64,000 nucleotides of DNA, from the NCBI GenBank assembly GCA_964030785.1, contig OZ034967.1, positions 48,829,533 through 48,893,532 on the forward strand. The letters are read 5' to 3'. Each line of letters starts with the position of its first letter. The stretch's first letter is position 1. The stretch is from Siderastrea siderea (taxonomy: Eukaryota > Cnidaria > Anthozoa > Scleractinia > Rhizangiidae). Made by a program: the position numbers and the translations under genes. The notes under the pieces are model-generated. The model saw only the letters and a program-made list of their open reading frames with translations. It did no database searches and was not told the origin of the DNA. Below, in pieces: positions 49,232 to 61,356 of the stretch.

Positions 49232-52200
49232 ATGGCCCCCAAAATTGTGTTGATTACTGGTTGTTCCAGCGGTATAGGACTTGCCACTGCTGTGGTTCTC
49301 GCCAAAGATACCGAGAAACGTTTTAAAGTTCATGCAACAATGAGAAATCTGGCGAAAAAAGGGCAACTCGAGGAAGAGGGCAAGGAATGCCTGGGAGACA
49401 CCTTGGTTGTCAAGCAGCTCGATGTGTGTTCAGAAGACTCCGTCGACAAAGCGGTCAAAGAGGTGATCGATGAAGAAGGAAGAGTTGACGTTCTGAGTGA
49501 GTATGAATGCATGATGTACTGCTAAAAACGAGTGCTATAGTTTGACAAACCTGGATGGCGAGAACGTGGATCTGTTGAGTGTGTGGTGAACCCGGGGAAG
49601 CGAGTTTTAATTGAGTCACACAGGATTAGACTGTACTACGGCTTCCCGTGCAGTAATTGTCTGATACGAAATTTATTTAATAACCAAATGTGTATGATTT
49701 GAAAGACAGACTGGCGCATTACTCGTTTTGCTCCCGCTGAATTGTAGGGGAGCGAGGTTAAAACAGAACGACGCCTGCGTTGTCTGCTCATCAAGAGCAT
49801 TCGTAGTCTTTTGAGGCGACGACGACAATGCGCTTTCACAATTGCTTTTCGAAACAGGAAAAAGGCCAAAAGGGCAAGAATAATTTTGATTTCTACAGCC
49901 ATCATCGAGGTACGATAGCTTAGCAGAAAAAAAATTAAAAAATAAAATAAAATAAAAGACCTGCCCGTCAGGCCTATACATACCGTGACCAAAATATATC
50001 GTGGTCCTGTAATGACAGCTTTGATATGGACCATGATGAAATATTTGCTGAACTCATTAGTCGCGATTTTAAAAAGCCGTTCGTTGAAGCGTGATTAACA
50101 GGCCTTAATCAAGATTTAGCTCTCTAGTGCGACCACAGCCATTTACTTGAGTGAATGGTTTATTTGTTTATTGTTTATTCTGGCTGATGTATTCCCTATG
50201 ATCGAAAACGGCGATACACACCATTAAACATTCACAGAATTTATGAGATGCCGATTTCAATTTGAAGGGTTAAAATTGTAACAATAATTAAAAACGTGAC
50301 ACCGCCTGTATGAATGATACAGTAAGAGGAGTGCATATCAACCTATTTTTTTATAGATGCTTTTTTGTTCCCTTGATTGTGTGAGGTGTGAAAATAGGCG
50401 ACTTTTAGGCATAAATTTAAAAAATTGGGATTAGTAATAAAAGCTAAAGTCAGTGACGGGTGCTAACAAAAGAAAAGGATAATCAGTTTGTTCAGGAGCC
50501 CTGGTTGTAGTATTAAAAGGAACCACCGTGATCGCTGAGCGTGACAGGCTATGTTTTAAATATTGTGGCACGATGGCTAACACTCTTCAGAATTTAAAAA
50601 GTAATGTTCGCATTCTACAATGTGTGGCGCATGGTGTCAGCAACAAAGCTTTTTTATAATTGATTATGGGATGATTTACCACCAATACCGTTTTTTTTTC
50701 CACTGGCAAAAAATAAAAATACCAACTTGAGCCCCAGCTCATTCTAATAATAATAATAATAAGTCTTTATTTCATAAGATAAAAACACATATCCTATGTT
50801 ACAAAAATTGATGGTAAAAAGCAAGCTACATTACATGAACTAAGACTATTATTCTGCCTGCCTCCCTTCCAAACTAATCCCCCTCCCCTCCAGGGGTACT
50901 CCCTTATATATCCTATAAGGGGACGTAACGCAGGACAGGGTATGGTTTTTGGCCTCTCTCTCCTGAAAGAGGTACAAAAGTCCATGCGAGTCTGTCCGAA
51001 ACAGGGTCTGAATTTAATTTTCCTAAACAGGATGTGGTTGCAAGATTGTGGTCGTTAACTGTGGCTTATACAATATTCAGCAATCCTAGATCGGAGATGT
51101 TTGCCGGTTTTTAAAGCACTTTAATATTGTGGAAAAGAAGAGAGTGTGTATTTTGTCTTTTGTCCTAAACAGGGACCAAAAATAGAGGGTGTTGTCCTAA
51201 ACAGGGTTGGCATTTGACCCGAACAAGGGTCAAATGCCCCTCCCCCCAGACAACCTACCTACCTACCCAGTAACCAATTAACTTGATACCTGAGCACCCA
51301 AGGACAGACACAGTTACCTACATGTTTACTTGCCTACCTATCTAATAGCCCATTTTACAGTTGTGTGCTTAGCGACCTGGCCTTTGAGTGAAAGTGAAGC
51401 TGGAGTTGTCTTGTTTTGATAAAGGCCTTCCTGTTTTTCACTCGCTTCCACTCGAAGGCCAGGTCACTAAGCACACAAATGTAAAGTGGACTATTGCCTA
51501 TCCACTGATCCCTCTAACGGTGAAACTTTGATTTTTTTTCAGTTAACAATGCTGGCACGACACTCTTCACTATTTTTGAATGTATCCCGATGGAGCTGAT
51601 GAGGAATGTTTTTGAAGTGAATTACTTTGGCACAGTACGTCTGACCAAAGCTGTGATTCCACTTATGAAATCAAAAGAGAGCGGGCATATTGTTAACATC
51701 AGTAGCCATGCTGGGGTGGTTGGCTTTCCGGGCGCCGAAATTTACTCTTCATCAAAGTTTGCCGTAGAAGGACTGACTGAGTCCTTGGCACCTTCCCTCC
51801 GCCAGTTTAATATCAGGTGATTAACGTTAATGTAATAATGTCATGTCCCCAGTAGTCATCTCATTTCCATTGTCTAAGCCATTATTTAGTGGAGAATGAG
51901 GGAGTCCGCGAGAAAAAAAGAAAATGTGCGGGAGGCGGGAGAAGAGGAGGCGGCAAGCGGAATTCCCAAGGTGGAGGGAAGAGGGAGAAGCAGGAAAAAT
52001 TACAAAACATTACGCAACATTTCACAATCGAAAAAACGCAAAGAGGAGAGAGCCAACAAAAACAGGGCGGGAACTGGGATTAAAGGGTACGTAAGGCGGG
52101 AAGTTTAAGACCCCCTGCCACCCCTCCCTTAATATACACTGGAATGAATGGTCACCTGTATTTCAGGAAATCTTCAATGACTATGTGACGTCGTGTTAAT

Positions 52201-52696
52201 GATGACGATGGTGATTTTTACGTTTGTTTTTTTTATAAGGTATCAGAATATTTTAATTATGAACTCGCCGAAAATGGAATTCGTTTATTGGCTTTAGTTA
52301 AAAAACAAGCGTGAATCCTCTCGTCGCTTTTCAGAAAAGAAAATTCCTTTTTTGTTTACCAGGTGCACACTCATTGAACCAGGCCCCGTGGACACTCCAA
52401 TGAAGGACGCCTCGTTGTTTTCTGAAGGAGTGGACCTTACAATAGCCGACCAGAAAACTCGTCTGATTAAAGAAAGAGCATTTTCCAGATGGGGCCAGTG
52501 CTGGGCCCAACCAGAAAAGGTGTTGAGCGCGAAGGAAGTGGCAGAAAATGAAAAGGAAGTGATCCTGTGTGAAAACCCCCACTTCCAGTACCAAACAAAT
52601 AAGCATTACAACCCTGATGAAATTGCAGCTAAGCTGGCTGATATAACGGGCAACAAGTCGGTTGATATAATTACCAAACGATTCTGCGCAGAGTGA
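49232..52696 (+). CDS. RDH8-like short-chain dehydrogenase, copy B, intact
   Basis: Three exons: 49232-49496, 51543-51816 and 52363-52696, coding for 290 residues with GT-AG introns of 2.0 and 0.5 kb. It should be an NAD(P)-dependent oxidoreductase. The best family match by memory is vertebrate retinol dehydrogenase 8 and its relative 17-beta-hydroxysteroid dehydrogenase 1, so a retinoid or steroid substrate is likely but unproven. The cofactor motif TGCSSGIG is at residues 9-16, LDV at about 63-65 and NNAG at 90-93. The catalytic set is complete: Asn115 (NYFG), Ser143 (ISS), Tyr156 and Lys160 (YSSSK). The FNIRCTLIEPGPVDTPM segment after it is the usual substrate-side loop. There is no signal peptide and no clear membrane tail, and the protein is about 20 residues shorter than vertebrate RDH8. 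An AATAAA at 52892 may end the message. Confidence 0.9.
50746..50850 (-). mobile_element. 5'-truncated LINE tail in B intron 1
   Basis: This is a 105-bp insert absent from the matching place in gene A, where GCTCATTCTGCCTGCC is continuous. ATTCT is repeated at both sides (50741-50745, 50851-50855). Read on the minus strand it ends TGAAATAAAGAC followed by an ATT tract, the kind of 3' end seen in ATT-tailed LINEs. So it is a short 3' fragment copied in after the duplication. Confidence 0.75.
51348..51491. mobile_element. TA-flanked palindromic MITE in B intron 1
   Basis: GCCCATTTTACAGTTGTGTG at the left is mirrored by CACACAAATGTAAAGTGGAC at the right. The stem continues through TGCTTAGCGACCTGGCCTT. 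TA flanks both ends. Gene A has a continuous CTATCTAATTGCCTATCC here, so this is another insertion after the duplication. A TA target suggests Tc1/mariner. Confidence 0.8.
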
Positions 52697-52891
52697 GGTC
52701 AAAGGTTCACGACTACGGGAATGCTCTTCGTTTTATTAACTTTTTCAGTCTCAAATTAGATATACATGTATCTGTAATTATTGGCCTAACAACTCTTTGT
52801 TGTCTTGTTTTCAGTTCCCAATTTTTTGGTACAAAATGTGATTTGTCATTCTTGCCTTGTTTCTGCTTACAATGTGTCGCGGATTGTAAGG

Positions 52892-52897
52892 AATAAA
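52892..52897 (+). terminator. Candidate poly(A) signal of gene B
   Basis: AATAAA about 200 bases after the stop codon, in a stretch shared with gene A. The A copy reads AATGAA at 45707-45712. Confidence 0.5.
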
Positions 52898-53899
52898 AAC
52901 ACTTTTACCATAAATTCAATTGTTTCTTCAGTTGTACTGATGTCGATGCGAATGAATGAGTCACAAATGAAGAAAATCTCTCTCAACCGTTTAGTGTCTG
53001 AAATGACTTGTTTTTTTTTGCAGCTCGGGATTTTGGGGGTACATCATTCAGTGTCAGATGATCACGTGATTTTCTTGCTTTGCTCACAATGTCACATAAG
53101 GACTATGTGAAGAATTTTGACTCTTTCACTTGCTCACTTAAAAATCGCATTTTCTTACTGTTAAAGGGGGTTTTGAAGTGTTACGTTGCCAAATGCCACT
53201 AAACTTTGCTACAAAAGCATTTTTTTTTACAATATAGCTAAATTTTGAACCAGATTCTGTTGCAAATTGAACAACATTTTGATTTTTACGGATTCATGCC
53301 AATTTTTTATTTCTTGCTTCTTTTCCTTTTCTTTTTCTCCCCCTTTCTATTCTCTTTATCTTCTACCCTTTATCCCCTTTCTGTCCACTGGTAAAGTTTT
53401 GGCGTCAGCCCTTCAAAAAACCTGGAATGGAACATTGATCAACTACACCCAAGACTGGACAAGTTTTTCTGGAATAGCTCTGCCAGAATTTGGTTGATAT
53501 TCAAAATGGACACACGTATGGACACACGTATGGATAGATCTGTATGGATAGAAGTCTCAATCGGCAGCGTTGACAAGGAGGCTGAAACAAATGAGAAGAA
53601 AACGTCGAAGAGGGATATCATCGTCGTAGATGACAAAGAGCCGCTGGCCAGGAACAGTGAAAGGATCCCAAAGAACACTAAAAAGGTAACCTTTTGGTGT
53701 TTGAATGTTTGGAATGAGTGGGCAACCGAACGGAATGCACTGCCTCAGTATTTAAAATGTAATAACAGTGTAGGCAAAATAAATGTAAGGCTGTTGAAGT
53801 AAAGATGTGGTTTCGTTTGTCAGTGCGTGTAATGCGATGCGTGTGGGTGTGCTGCGAGGGGAATATTACTTTTAATATTCCCCTAGGGGATTATCAACG

Positions 53900-53925
53900 C
53901 TAATATTCCCCTAGGGGAATATTAG
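53900..53925. repeat. Perfect 26-bp palindrome
   Basis: The arm CTAATATTCCCCT is followed immediately by its reverse complement. Two further partial copies (GGGGAATATTA and TAATATTCCCCTAGGGG) lie in the 40 bases before it. It could be a dimer binding site or a small fold-back remnant. Confidence 0.9.
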
Positions 53926-55075
53926 AATATCAGCCCCGCTCTCCCCTGTTACAATCAAAGCCGCCCCAGCTTTTCAGTCAGTTGATAATTAGCCGGGTTT
54001 GTTCAATATAATCAGCCTGGAAGAACAAAGGAAAACGAGCCATGTGAAAAATAAGCTAATATATTGTCGCACGAAGACATTTAATAAAGCGTGCTCGTGG
54101 CGTCAAGTGAGGCGACTAAATTTCACGGGCGTGCTGATAGTTTTCTATTTCCGACAAACCGACCTCTCTGGGCTCCGCAGTGTCGCTTTCTGCTTGTGGA
54201 CAGTCTCACTCAGCCTCTCCCCGGCTGAGGGACATTTTGTTGTCGAAACGCGGCTCGCAATGATTCATGTGTGCACTTCAAATGAAAACGTATACCAGGA
54301 AAGGCGAGTTTCGTATTTAGGAGGGATTTCCGACGGCTTAAAATAGGACCTGGAACCCACGAGAAAGAACAGAGGTATGCGCAAGACCCAAGAATACACC
54401 TTTGAAGTTGTAGGGCGATTCGTTTATTGGATGGAATTTATCGAACCTCAAGTGAGGTGCAGTGTGAAACTGTTTCCTGCCTTTAATTAATTCTAAGGAT
54501 TCAGCAAACATGAAAAATAAAAACCTTAATTTCTCACCCAAAAGGCTTCAAACCAGCCCAGGAAGCCCTCAAATAATGACCAATACAACAATGAAATAAG
54601 GCAAATCATTTTTATTTCGACTTCTCTCTGATTTGTGGCAATTTGAGACGTTTTGTGTCATTTCCATACAAATTCTTAAATCGGTTGCCGATGTAATTAT
54701 TACGCATAGCGTGGAAAAGACAGTCTAATTTATGCGCAGCTCTCAACCTTAGCTTGGGCTGCCTGTGGTTTGAATACATGGTATTCCTACTTGGTCATCG
54801 CCAATTACCAACTCAGCTAGAATAAGCAAACTTAAAGATTGGAAGACCTATGAATGTTCTCAATACATGAAAGAATTTCATTCACCTACACAAGACAGGT
54901 GGCGCCCATATTTCTGACGTGACTCAATCCCTAGTTTCGTGCGCGGTGACGTCTTTTTCAGTCTTTTTCTTGGGTCTTACACTGAGTAAAATTCTCCAGT
55001 TTAATCATTCAAGTGAAATTAAGGCCATAGAGCAGTACGTTCATTTAGTGGCTACGTTTTCAGTTTTTGCAATTT

Positions 55076-56289
55076 TCGGGGGTGCAAGCAGAATAATTGT
55101 GCCTCACTCATTCATTATTCCTTTTGCTTTTTTTTGTGATTTAGTCATTCTTCATTTGACATTCCTTATTCATTATTGCTTCCAGCTGCTATTCAGATCT
55201 TGCTGTGCAACTTCAGTTGCAATGCCTATGCATGAGATAGGATGACGAGCATGAATTAACAGAAAACTGAGCGCAGTGTTATATAGAAGAAAGAAAAAAT
55301 GTATTGAGTACAGGATAGCTCTTTTCAAGGTTTTCTTACTCTTAAAATATCTCTGAATCAGGGCCCGTTTGTCATTTTTTTTAAATACGGAGCCTGTGAA
55401 AGAGATGGGACAAAACAACCCTGCAGCTGATGCAGATCTAGGATTTAGAGACATGAGAGAAAGGCGGGTTCAAACAAACGCCTGGCAAAGGCGGGAGTAT
55501 CTCGGGGGGTCCGGTCCTTGGAAATGCGATTTCCAGCATTTTGAGGAGCGCATGGAAGTGCTTTTATTACCATAAATTCAACTAACTTTTTGCGCTAGCT
55601 ATATATGCGTTAGTTTCTATATTAAAAAACCCTTCAACAACCTGTAACAAATAACGCTACTTACCTGCCGTAAGACTCGTCTTGCAGTAGGGATTTTTTT
55701 CGGCCCACTGTATCAGGGGCAAAATGTTTTTTTCGATATAAGTGTCGCACTTGAACTGTTTCATTGTAAAAATCTGCTAGCAGGAGTTTTTTCTTTCCAA
55801 AATCACTCAACTCTTTTCCACCCAGAAATGGTCCGTCCCTTAAAATAATCGAATACTGATGAAAGACGCACTAATCATGAGATAGTCGCCGGGAAAGACT
55901 TCTTGTACCCAGGAGTCCTAATTGAATACAGATCATCCAGAGTAACTATGATTACTGTTTTCGCTGGCCTTCACACCTAGACGCAAACACTGACAAAGAT
56001 TCTACCGAGTCGAGTGCATACAACATTTCACGAGGGACTGAATTATTCATTATTCCAAATGTTCAAGCTCTACTAAATATTCCTTATTCCCTTACTGTTT
56101 TAACTCTTTATTCTTTATTCATTTTAATTCTCCTTCCACCCCCGTCAATTATGCATATCATTAGCGTCACTGATTTTCCATTATTCTGCTCAAATTCTGC
56201 TCGAAAATGCCTTATTCTGCCGGCAGAATGCTCGCCCCAAAAATCACTTATTCTGCTCGAAATTCTGCCGGCAGAATTTATCCAAGCCT
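55076..56289. mobile_element. 1.2-kb insertion in the C upstream region
   Basis: The C' copy passes straight from CAGTTTTTGCAATTT to GGGGTGTGGATTTCG (near 47900), whereas before gene C these are 1,214 bp apart. AATTT is present at both edges (55071-55075 and 56290-56294). There are no inverted termini. The right part has several 'ATTCTGCCGGCAGAAT' units. The element class is unknown, and a retroposed sequence is possible. The insertion separates the conserved upstream block into two pieces. Confidence 0.7.
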
Positions 56290-56436
56290 AATTTGGAGTG
56301 TGGATTTCGTTGAAGGAACTGTCATGGACAAAAGGACTCAACTTATCATTGCGTGCTTATTTGAGTATTGAAGCACGTGGGCTTTTGCACGTAAACAGCT
56401 GACAAGCGCCGTGTAACGCAACTAGAGTAATTCGGG

Positions 56437-59400
56437 ATGGCTCCAAAAATTGTGCTCATTTCTGGTTGTTCCAGCGGCATAGGACTCGCTACTGCTTTGT
56501 TTCTTGCAAAAGATGCCGAGAAACGTTTTAAAGTCTACGCAACAATGAGAAATCTGGCGAAAAAAGGCCAACTGGAGGGAGAAGGCAAGAAGTATCTTGG
56601 AGACACTCTGATTATCAAGCAGCTCGATGTGTGTTCAGATGACTTGGTGGAAAAGGTGGTCAAAGAAGTGATAGCTCAAGAAGGACGAATTGACGTTCTA
56701 TGTGAGTAATGCACAGGCAATACTGAAAAAGAATGATGTCTTTGACAGTCTTCAGCTGTGAAGCTGTTTGTTCATTTGCAACTGCTTTTAAGTGGCTGTC
56801 TCCCTAAGATCCTCATAACCCAAATTGGTCACAAAATAGATTTCCTTCAAATATTGTATGTGAATTACACTTTGTCCGGGTACTTTAAAAACACTTTTCG
56901 TTTGGGCTCTAAATGCTTTCTTCGACAGTTTACAAGGGGGGTCCCCTGGTGGACAAAAATGGACATTTTATTGCTACAAAAATGCCAATTTTCAATAACT
57001 TTGGTAACTCCTCACAACACTTAAAATTTGATGCAGGACAAAATTCTACTGTTGGTTGATAAGTACAACTCTTCCTTATGCCACAGTGTTACTGACATTT
57101 CCATGTAGTCGTTCTGAGTAGTTAAAACAGTTCCTTTTATCAACCCAATTTCACAACTTTTAAAAAAGTAGGAAAAATGGGTAAACAAAAATACATGTTA
57201 ACAAAAAGTGAGACCTGGTATAGCAAATTCCTTGCAGTCATGGCAAGTTAAAGACTTGGTCTTGGTTATAATAAAATAAAATCGTGCGGCCAGACGGTTT
57301 AAAGAACGTGGCGCCGCTTTGAAACACCAGTATTTCTAAATTATGCAAATTACAAACCACAACCTATGCGTGGAATTTAAGAGCAAATGTGATGCGAGCA
57401 ATGCTCCCTTACATCAGGAAAACACAAAAATAGTTTCAAACTACAACACGACACAAATGTAAACTGGTAATATTTCGCATATAGCTCGTGTTATATTATT
57501 CAGGCAGTAGCCGCTGACCAGTAACTAATGTCAACAACAACACCTGGTACTGCTCCGTTTTGCAGTCGCGTTTTGGCTCTTAGCTATCTAAAATTTGAAT
57601 TCCTGATCCTTCACCAATTAATAGTGAATTTATTTGAAAATAAGAGTTGGAGCTCATAGGGAGAAACAACAAATTTTTGTCCTTAATAATAGATCTGCAA
57701 GCACACAACCACAATGAGGGCCATGGTTTCGAATTGTTTTTATTTTCAGCTAGGTAAAATTAAACTCGTACAGCTGGGCACGTCTTCATAGGTTTGAAAA
57801 TAACCCTCCTGTTTTCGACTCCTGGGGCTTTGAAAGATTCCTTCAGTTTTGAGAAAGTAATCAGCTACAGTTAAGAGATAACCTTAACCTTATCTAGACC
57901 GGGCCTTCTTTGGTCTTCTGTGGCCGTTGAGGGGCAGGCCTCCATTAAACTCCGATAGCAATAAAGCAATGAAAATGAAACTTAGAGGGTCAAACGTATG
58001 TCCAAGAATTTTGTCCAAGAATGTTTCCTTTGAGATCGGCAAGGGACACTGATGACGTCACACGACGTCAGACTTACGTCAACATTTCCAATTGGCGGCC
58101 ATCTTGGATCCACCGTAATGGATTTCGTGATTTCTCTAAAACAAAACTAATAAAAGAACTCTAAAACTATCTAATAACATGACACCTACAGTGAGAAAGT
58201 CATTTTTGTTTTCAGTTAAAACAGTAATGCACCAAATTATTTCAGAAAAACACGCCTGTCAAAGTTTGATTGCCTTAGCAACGCGAATTTCACTGTCCAT
58301 TGACCTACCACACTAATTTGTTCCCAAATAATTTTTTAAATAAAAGTTTGGCGGTGTTTGCAAGTCCGCAAAGGCAGAATCCTTACACCCCTCCTCCTCC
58401 CCCCCCCCCCCCATTGTAAGGTTAATTTAAAATAAAGTAGGGTTTCAAGGAACTCAAAAATCCTTCGGAAAAACCAGTAGTAAATGACTGGAAACAGTAT
58501 TCAAGAGGAAACGAGTTTCTGTTCTAGGTAACGGGCGTCTACTGTACAACTAGACTAAGAGTAGTCTAGTAGAGATAGTACTTATAGGAGAATAATTTTT
58601 GCCCGAGCTCGCGTATCTCACCCGCTATTCAATCCCTAACAAAAATCTGAGGATACTGGTAATTTCCACTGATTAAGGCCGCGGGTGAGAAACTAAGTCA
58701 TCAGCATTTATTTATTTAAAGTGTATGCACGAAGTGCGACGAATGATAGCGACATTGTGCGACATATTCATGAAGAGGCTCTTCAGTAAAACTTTCAGTT
58801 TCTGAATCAATAATTGCACGTGCGTTAAATCGTGTGCTACGGAGTTGTGACATCTTGAGCATTTTTAAACAAAAAATATTGTCAAGTCCAGCTTTTTTTA
58901 CGTTTGAATGTTAATAGAAGCTTTTGAGAAGTTTTCCAAAAAACAAAGCAAAAACTAAAATAATACTTCTTATAGCTAAGATAGAACTTCGGAACCCAGG
59001 CTTCGGAAACGCTTATATTATTCAATCCAACTATTTGCGATCTCTAAATTGCAACGTATTGTTCTTTTCTGGATGTAAGGGAGCATTGCTCGCATCACAT
59101 TTGCTCTTAAATTCCACGCATAGGTTGTGGTTTGTAATTTGCATAATTTAGAAATACTGGTGTTTCAAAGCGGCGCCACGTTCTTTAAACCGTCTGGCCG
59201 CACGATTTTATTTTATTATAACCAAGACCAAGTCTTTAACTTGCCATGACTGCAAGGAATTTGCTATACCAGGTCTCACTTTTTGTTAACATGTATTTTT
59301 GTTTACCCATTTTTCCTACTTTTTTAAAAGTTGTGAAATTGGGTTGATAAAAGGAACTGTTTTAACTACTCGGAACGACTACATGGAAATGTCAGTAACA

Positions 59401-61356
59401 CTGTGGCATAAGGAAGAGTTGTACTTATCAACCAACAGTAGAATTTTGTCCTGCATCAAATTTTAAGTGTTGTGAGGAGTTACCAAAGTTATTGAAAATT
59501 GGCATTTTTGTAGCAATAAAATGTCCATTTTTGTCCACCAGGGGACCCCCCTTGTAAACTGTCGAAGAAAGCATTTAGAGCCCAAACGAAAAGTGTTTTT
59601 AAAGTACCCAGACAAAGTGTAATTCACATACAAGATTAGAAGGAAATCTATTTTGTGACCAATTTGGGTTATGAGGATCTTAGGGAGACAGCCACTTAAT
59701 ATTCTGTCTGCAATTTTTCACATAATTTTAAATCAGCTTTTGCTGTTGCATATGTAACTGCTCGGCGAAACAAAGTGGAGAGAGAGGCCTTCTATTTAGT
59801 CAAGCTTTTTTAATGATTTACTAGGCAGAAATTTTTGGTCATGCTCACTTTATAAGTGCATACGAAATATTGCCTTTCTGTCAGGCACTTGATTAGTGGA
59901 CAAAACTGGGCACTAGGCTTAGCTGCACCCTCGAGAATCAATAAAATTGGTTGTTAAACGTTCTATTTCACAGTTAACAATGCCGGCGCGACTCTTTTCT
60001 CCATTTTTGAATGTACCTCGATAGAGCTGATGAAGAAGGTTTTTGAGGTGAATTACTTTGGCACAGTACGCTTAACCAAGGCCGTGATTCCATTCATGAA
60101 AGCAAGAGAGGCTGGTCACATCATAAGCATGAGCAGCCATGGCGGAGTGGTCGGTTACCCATGTGCTGAGACTGAGAGCTCGTCAAAGTTTGCAGTGGAA
60201 GGATTGTTTGAGTCGTTGGCACCTTCTCTTCGCCAGTTTAATATAAGGTACCTTTGCATTACTCTCCTTAGGGTCCGTTGCGTGACGACCCTAGGAACGG
60301 CTGCGTGGGAGACAACCTTAGCATCGGCTAAGAAAGAAACGTTTTTATAATATTGACTTTCTTTGCCGCATGGCTGTTAGGGGTGTTCATCAGCCGTTCG
60401 ATAAAATTAGCCTTAGGATTTGGACTCAGTGGAAAATACGTATCCCAGTTTCCTTGGTTTTTCAAGGCACATTGAGAACCCCAAATATTAATTTTCCGAT
60501 CACTGATCGAAGGCCTAGGGCAAATGTCGAATTTTACAAGTGCCGAAACTAATGCAAATGAACAAAAACAATAGCTTTTGCTCCGTGTGCATTAGATTCG
60601 GCACTTGTAAAGTCCAAAGTTTGACCAAGGCCTAATTACACCATTAATCACTGAAGAGCGCTATTAAAAACTGCCAGTTTTAATTTGCCCGCTTATGGGC
60701 TTCAACCAGGGCTTACTGCGTCGTTCGGCGGCGGGGATAATGACTGCGTTATTGTCACTTAGTTTTCACTTGCATTGCAAAACTTGCTGCCTTTTACTTC
60801 AACTCGGCTCTTCAATTTTCATTCTCCATGATATCAGGGTGATTCGTCTTGTTATTTGAGTTGATTATTGCCACTTTAGGTACATAATGAGGGTGCAGCT
60901 GTCAATTTTTGTTTCGTTTGCTACTTTACCCCTAATCGAATGAATTACTTCAAAAGTACCCTCATTTGATGGCTGATGTTTATCCCTATTGATAACCTCC
61001 TTTCTGCTGTGATCCGTAGGTGCACACTAATCGAACCAGGCCCCGTAGACACTCCTATGATACACACCGTATTTGATGTTGCCGATGGAGTTGACAACTC
61101 AACCGCTGACCGAAAGACTCGTCTGATCAAGGAAAGAGTGGACGCCAGATTTGGCGAGTTCTGGGCCGAGCCGGAAAATATTTTAAGCGTACAGCAAGTG
61201 GCAGAGGTTATAAAAGAAGTGATCTTGAGTGAAAATCCCAATTTCCGATATCAACCAAACAAGTACTACTGCCCTGATGAAATTGCGGCTAAACTAGCTG
61301 ATATTACGGGAAATAAGTCGATTGATTTGATCACAAAAAGATTTTGTGCAGAGTAA
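56437..61356 (+). CDS. RDH8-like SDR, copy C, catalytic Tyr replaced by Glu
   Basis: Three exons: 56437-56701, 59974-60247 and 61020-61356, 291 residues, no stops or frameshifts. The cofactor motif SGCSSGIG, NNAG (preceded by Phe across the splice), NYFG and MSS are present. Where B has IYSSSK the sequence is TESSSK (ACT GAG AGC TCG TCA AAG), so the active-site Tyr156 is Glu while Lys160 stays. In SDRs this Tyr is the general acid/base, so normal catalysis is not expected. The protein may bind cofactor or ligand without turning it over, or may be decaying. Exon 3 has one extra codon and many substitutions against B, but keeps the KRFCAE end. Intron 1 contains a 2.9-kb transposon. AATAAA at 61678 may end the message. 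Confidence 0.8.
56792..59695. mobile_element. 2.9-kb TTAA-flanked element, 625-bp inverted termini
   Basis: The left arm 56792-57416 and right arm 59071-59695 are reverse complements over about 625 bp with only a few differences by eye. The outer ends are GTGGCTGTCTCCCTAAGATC and its inverse. TTAA flanks both sides (56788-56791 and 59696-59699). The C' paralogue shows the empty site with one TTAA (48405-48408). The 1.65-kb centre has no frame resembling a transposase. A TTAA target is the mark of piggyBac and Kolobok elements. This one is non-autonomous, and the arm identity suggests recent insertion. Confidence 0.9.
60510..60633. mobile_element. Palindromic MITE in C intron 2
   Basis: AAGGCCTAGGGCAAATGTCG and TTACAAGTGCCGAA at the left are mirrored by TTCGGCACTTGTAAA and CAAGGCCT at the right. 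It is the same family as the element at 61730-61853. Confidence 0.75.

Larger units (their letters stand above)
52898..56436. other. Region between genes B and C
   Basis: No gene is supported. The first 800 bases match the 3' flank of gene A. There is a 26-bp palindrome at 53900-53925. The upstream block shared with C' begins at about 54783 and is split by a 1.2-kb insertion. Confidence 0.55.
48491..59787. repeat. Segmental duplication, downstream unit (gene B + C)
   Basis: This is the partner of 33193-48490. It starts at the junction where C-type intron 1 (to about 48490) meets the sequence found upstream of A, and runs through B and into intron 1 of C. The rest of C (exons 2 and 3) lies outside the duplicated segment, which explains why C' has only exon 1. 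The coding exons of A and B differ at only a few per cent of positions by eye. Confidence 0.75.

Noticed and set aside
53494..53802. 102-codon plus-strand open frame after gene B
   Set aside because: The region is the shared 3' flank of A and B. The A copy does not keep the frame, and no motif is seen.
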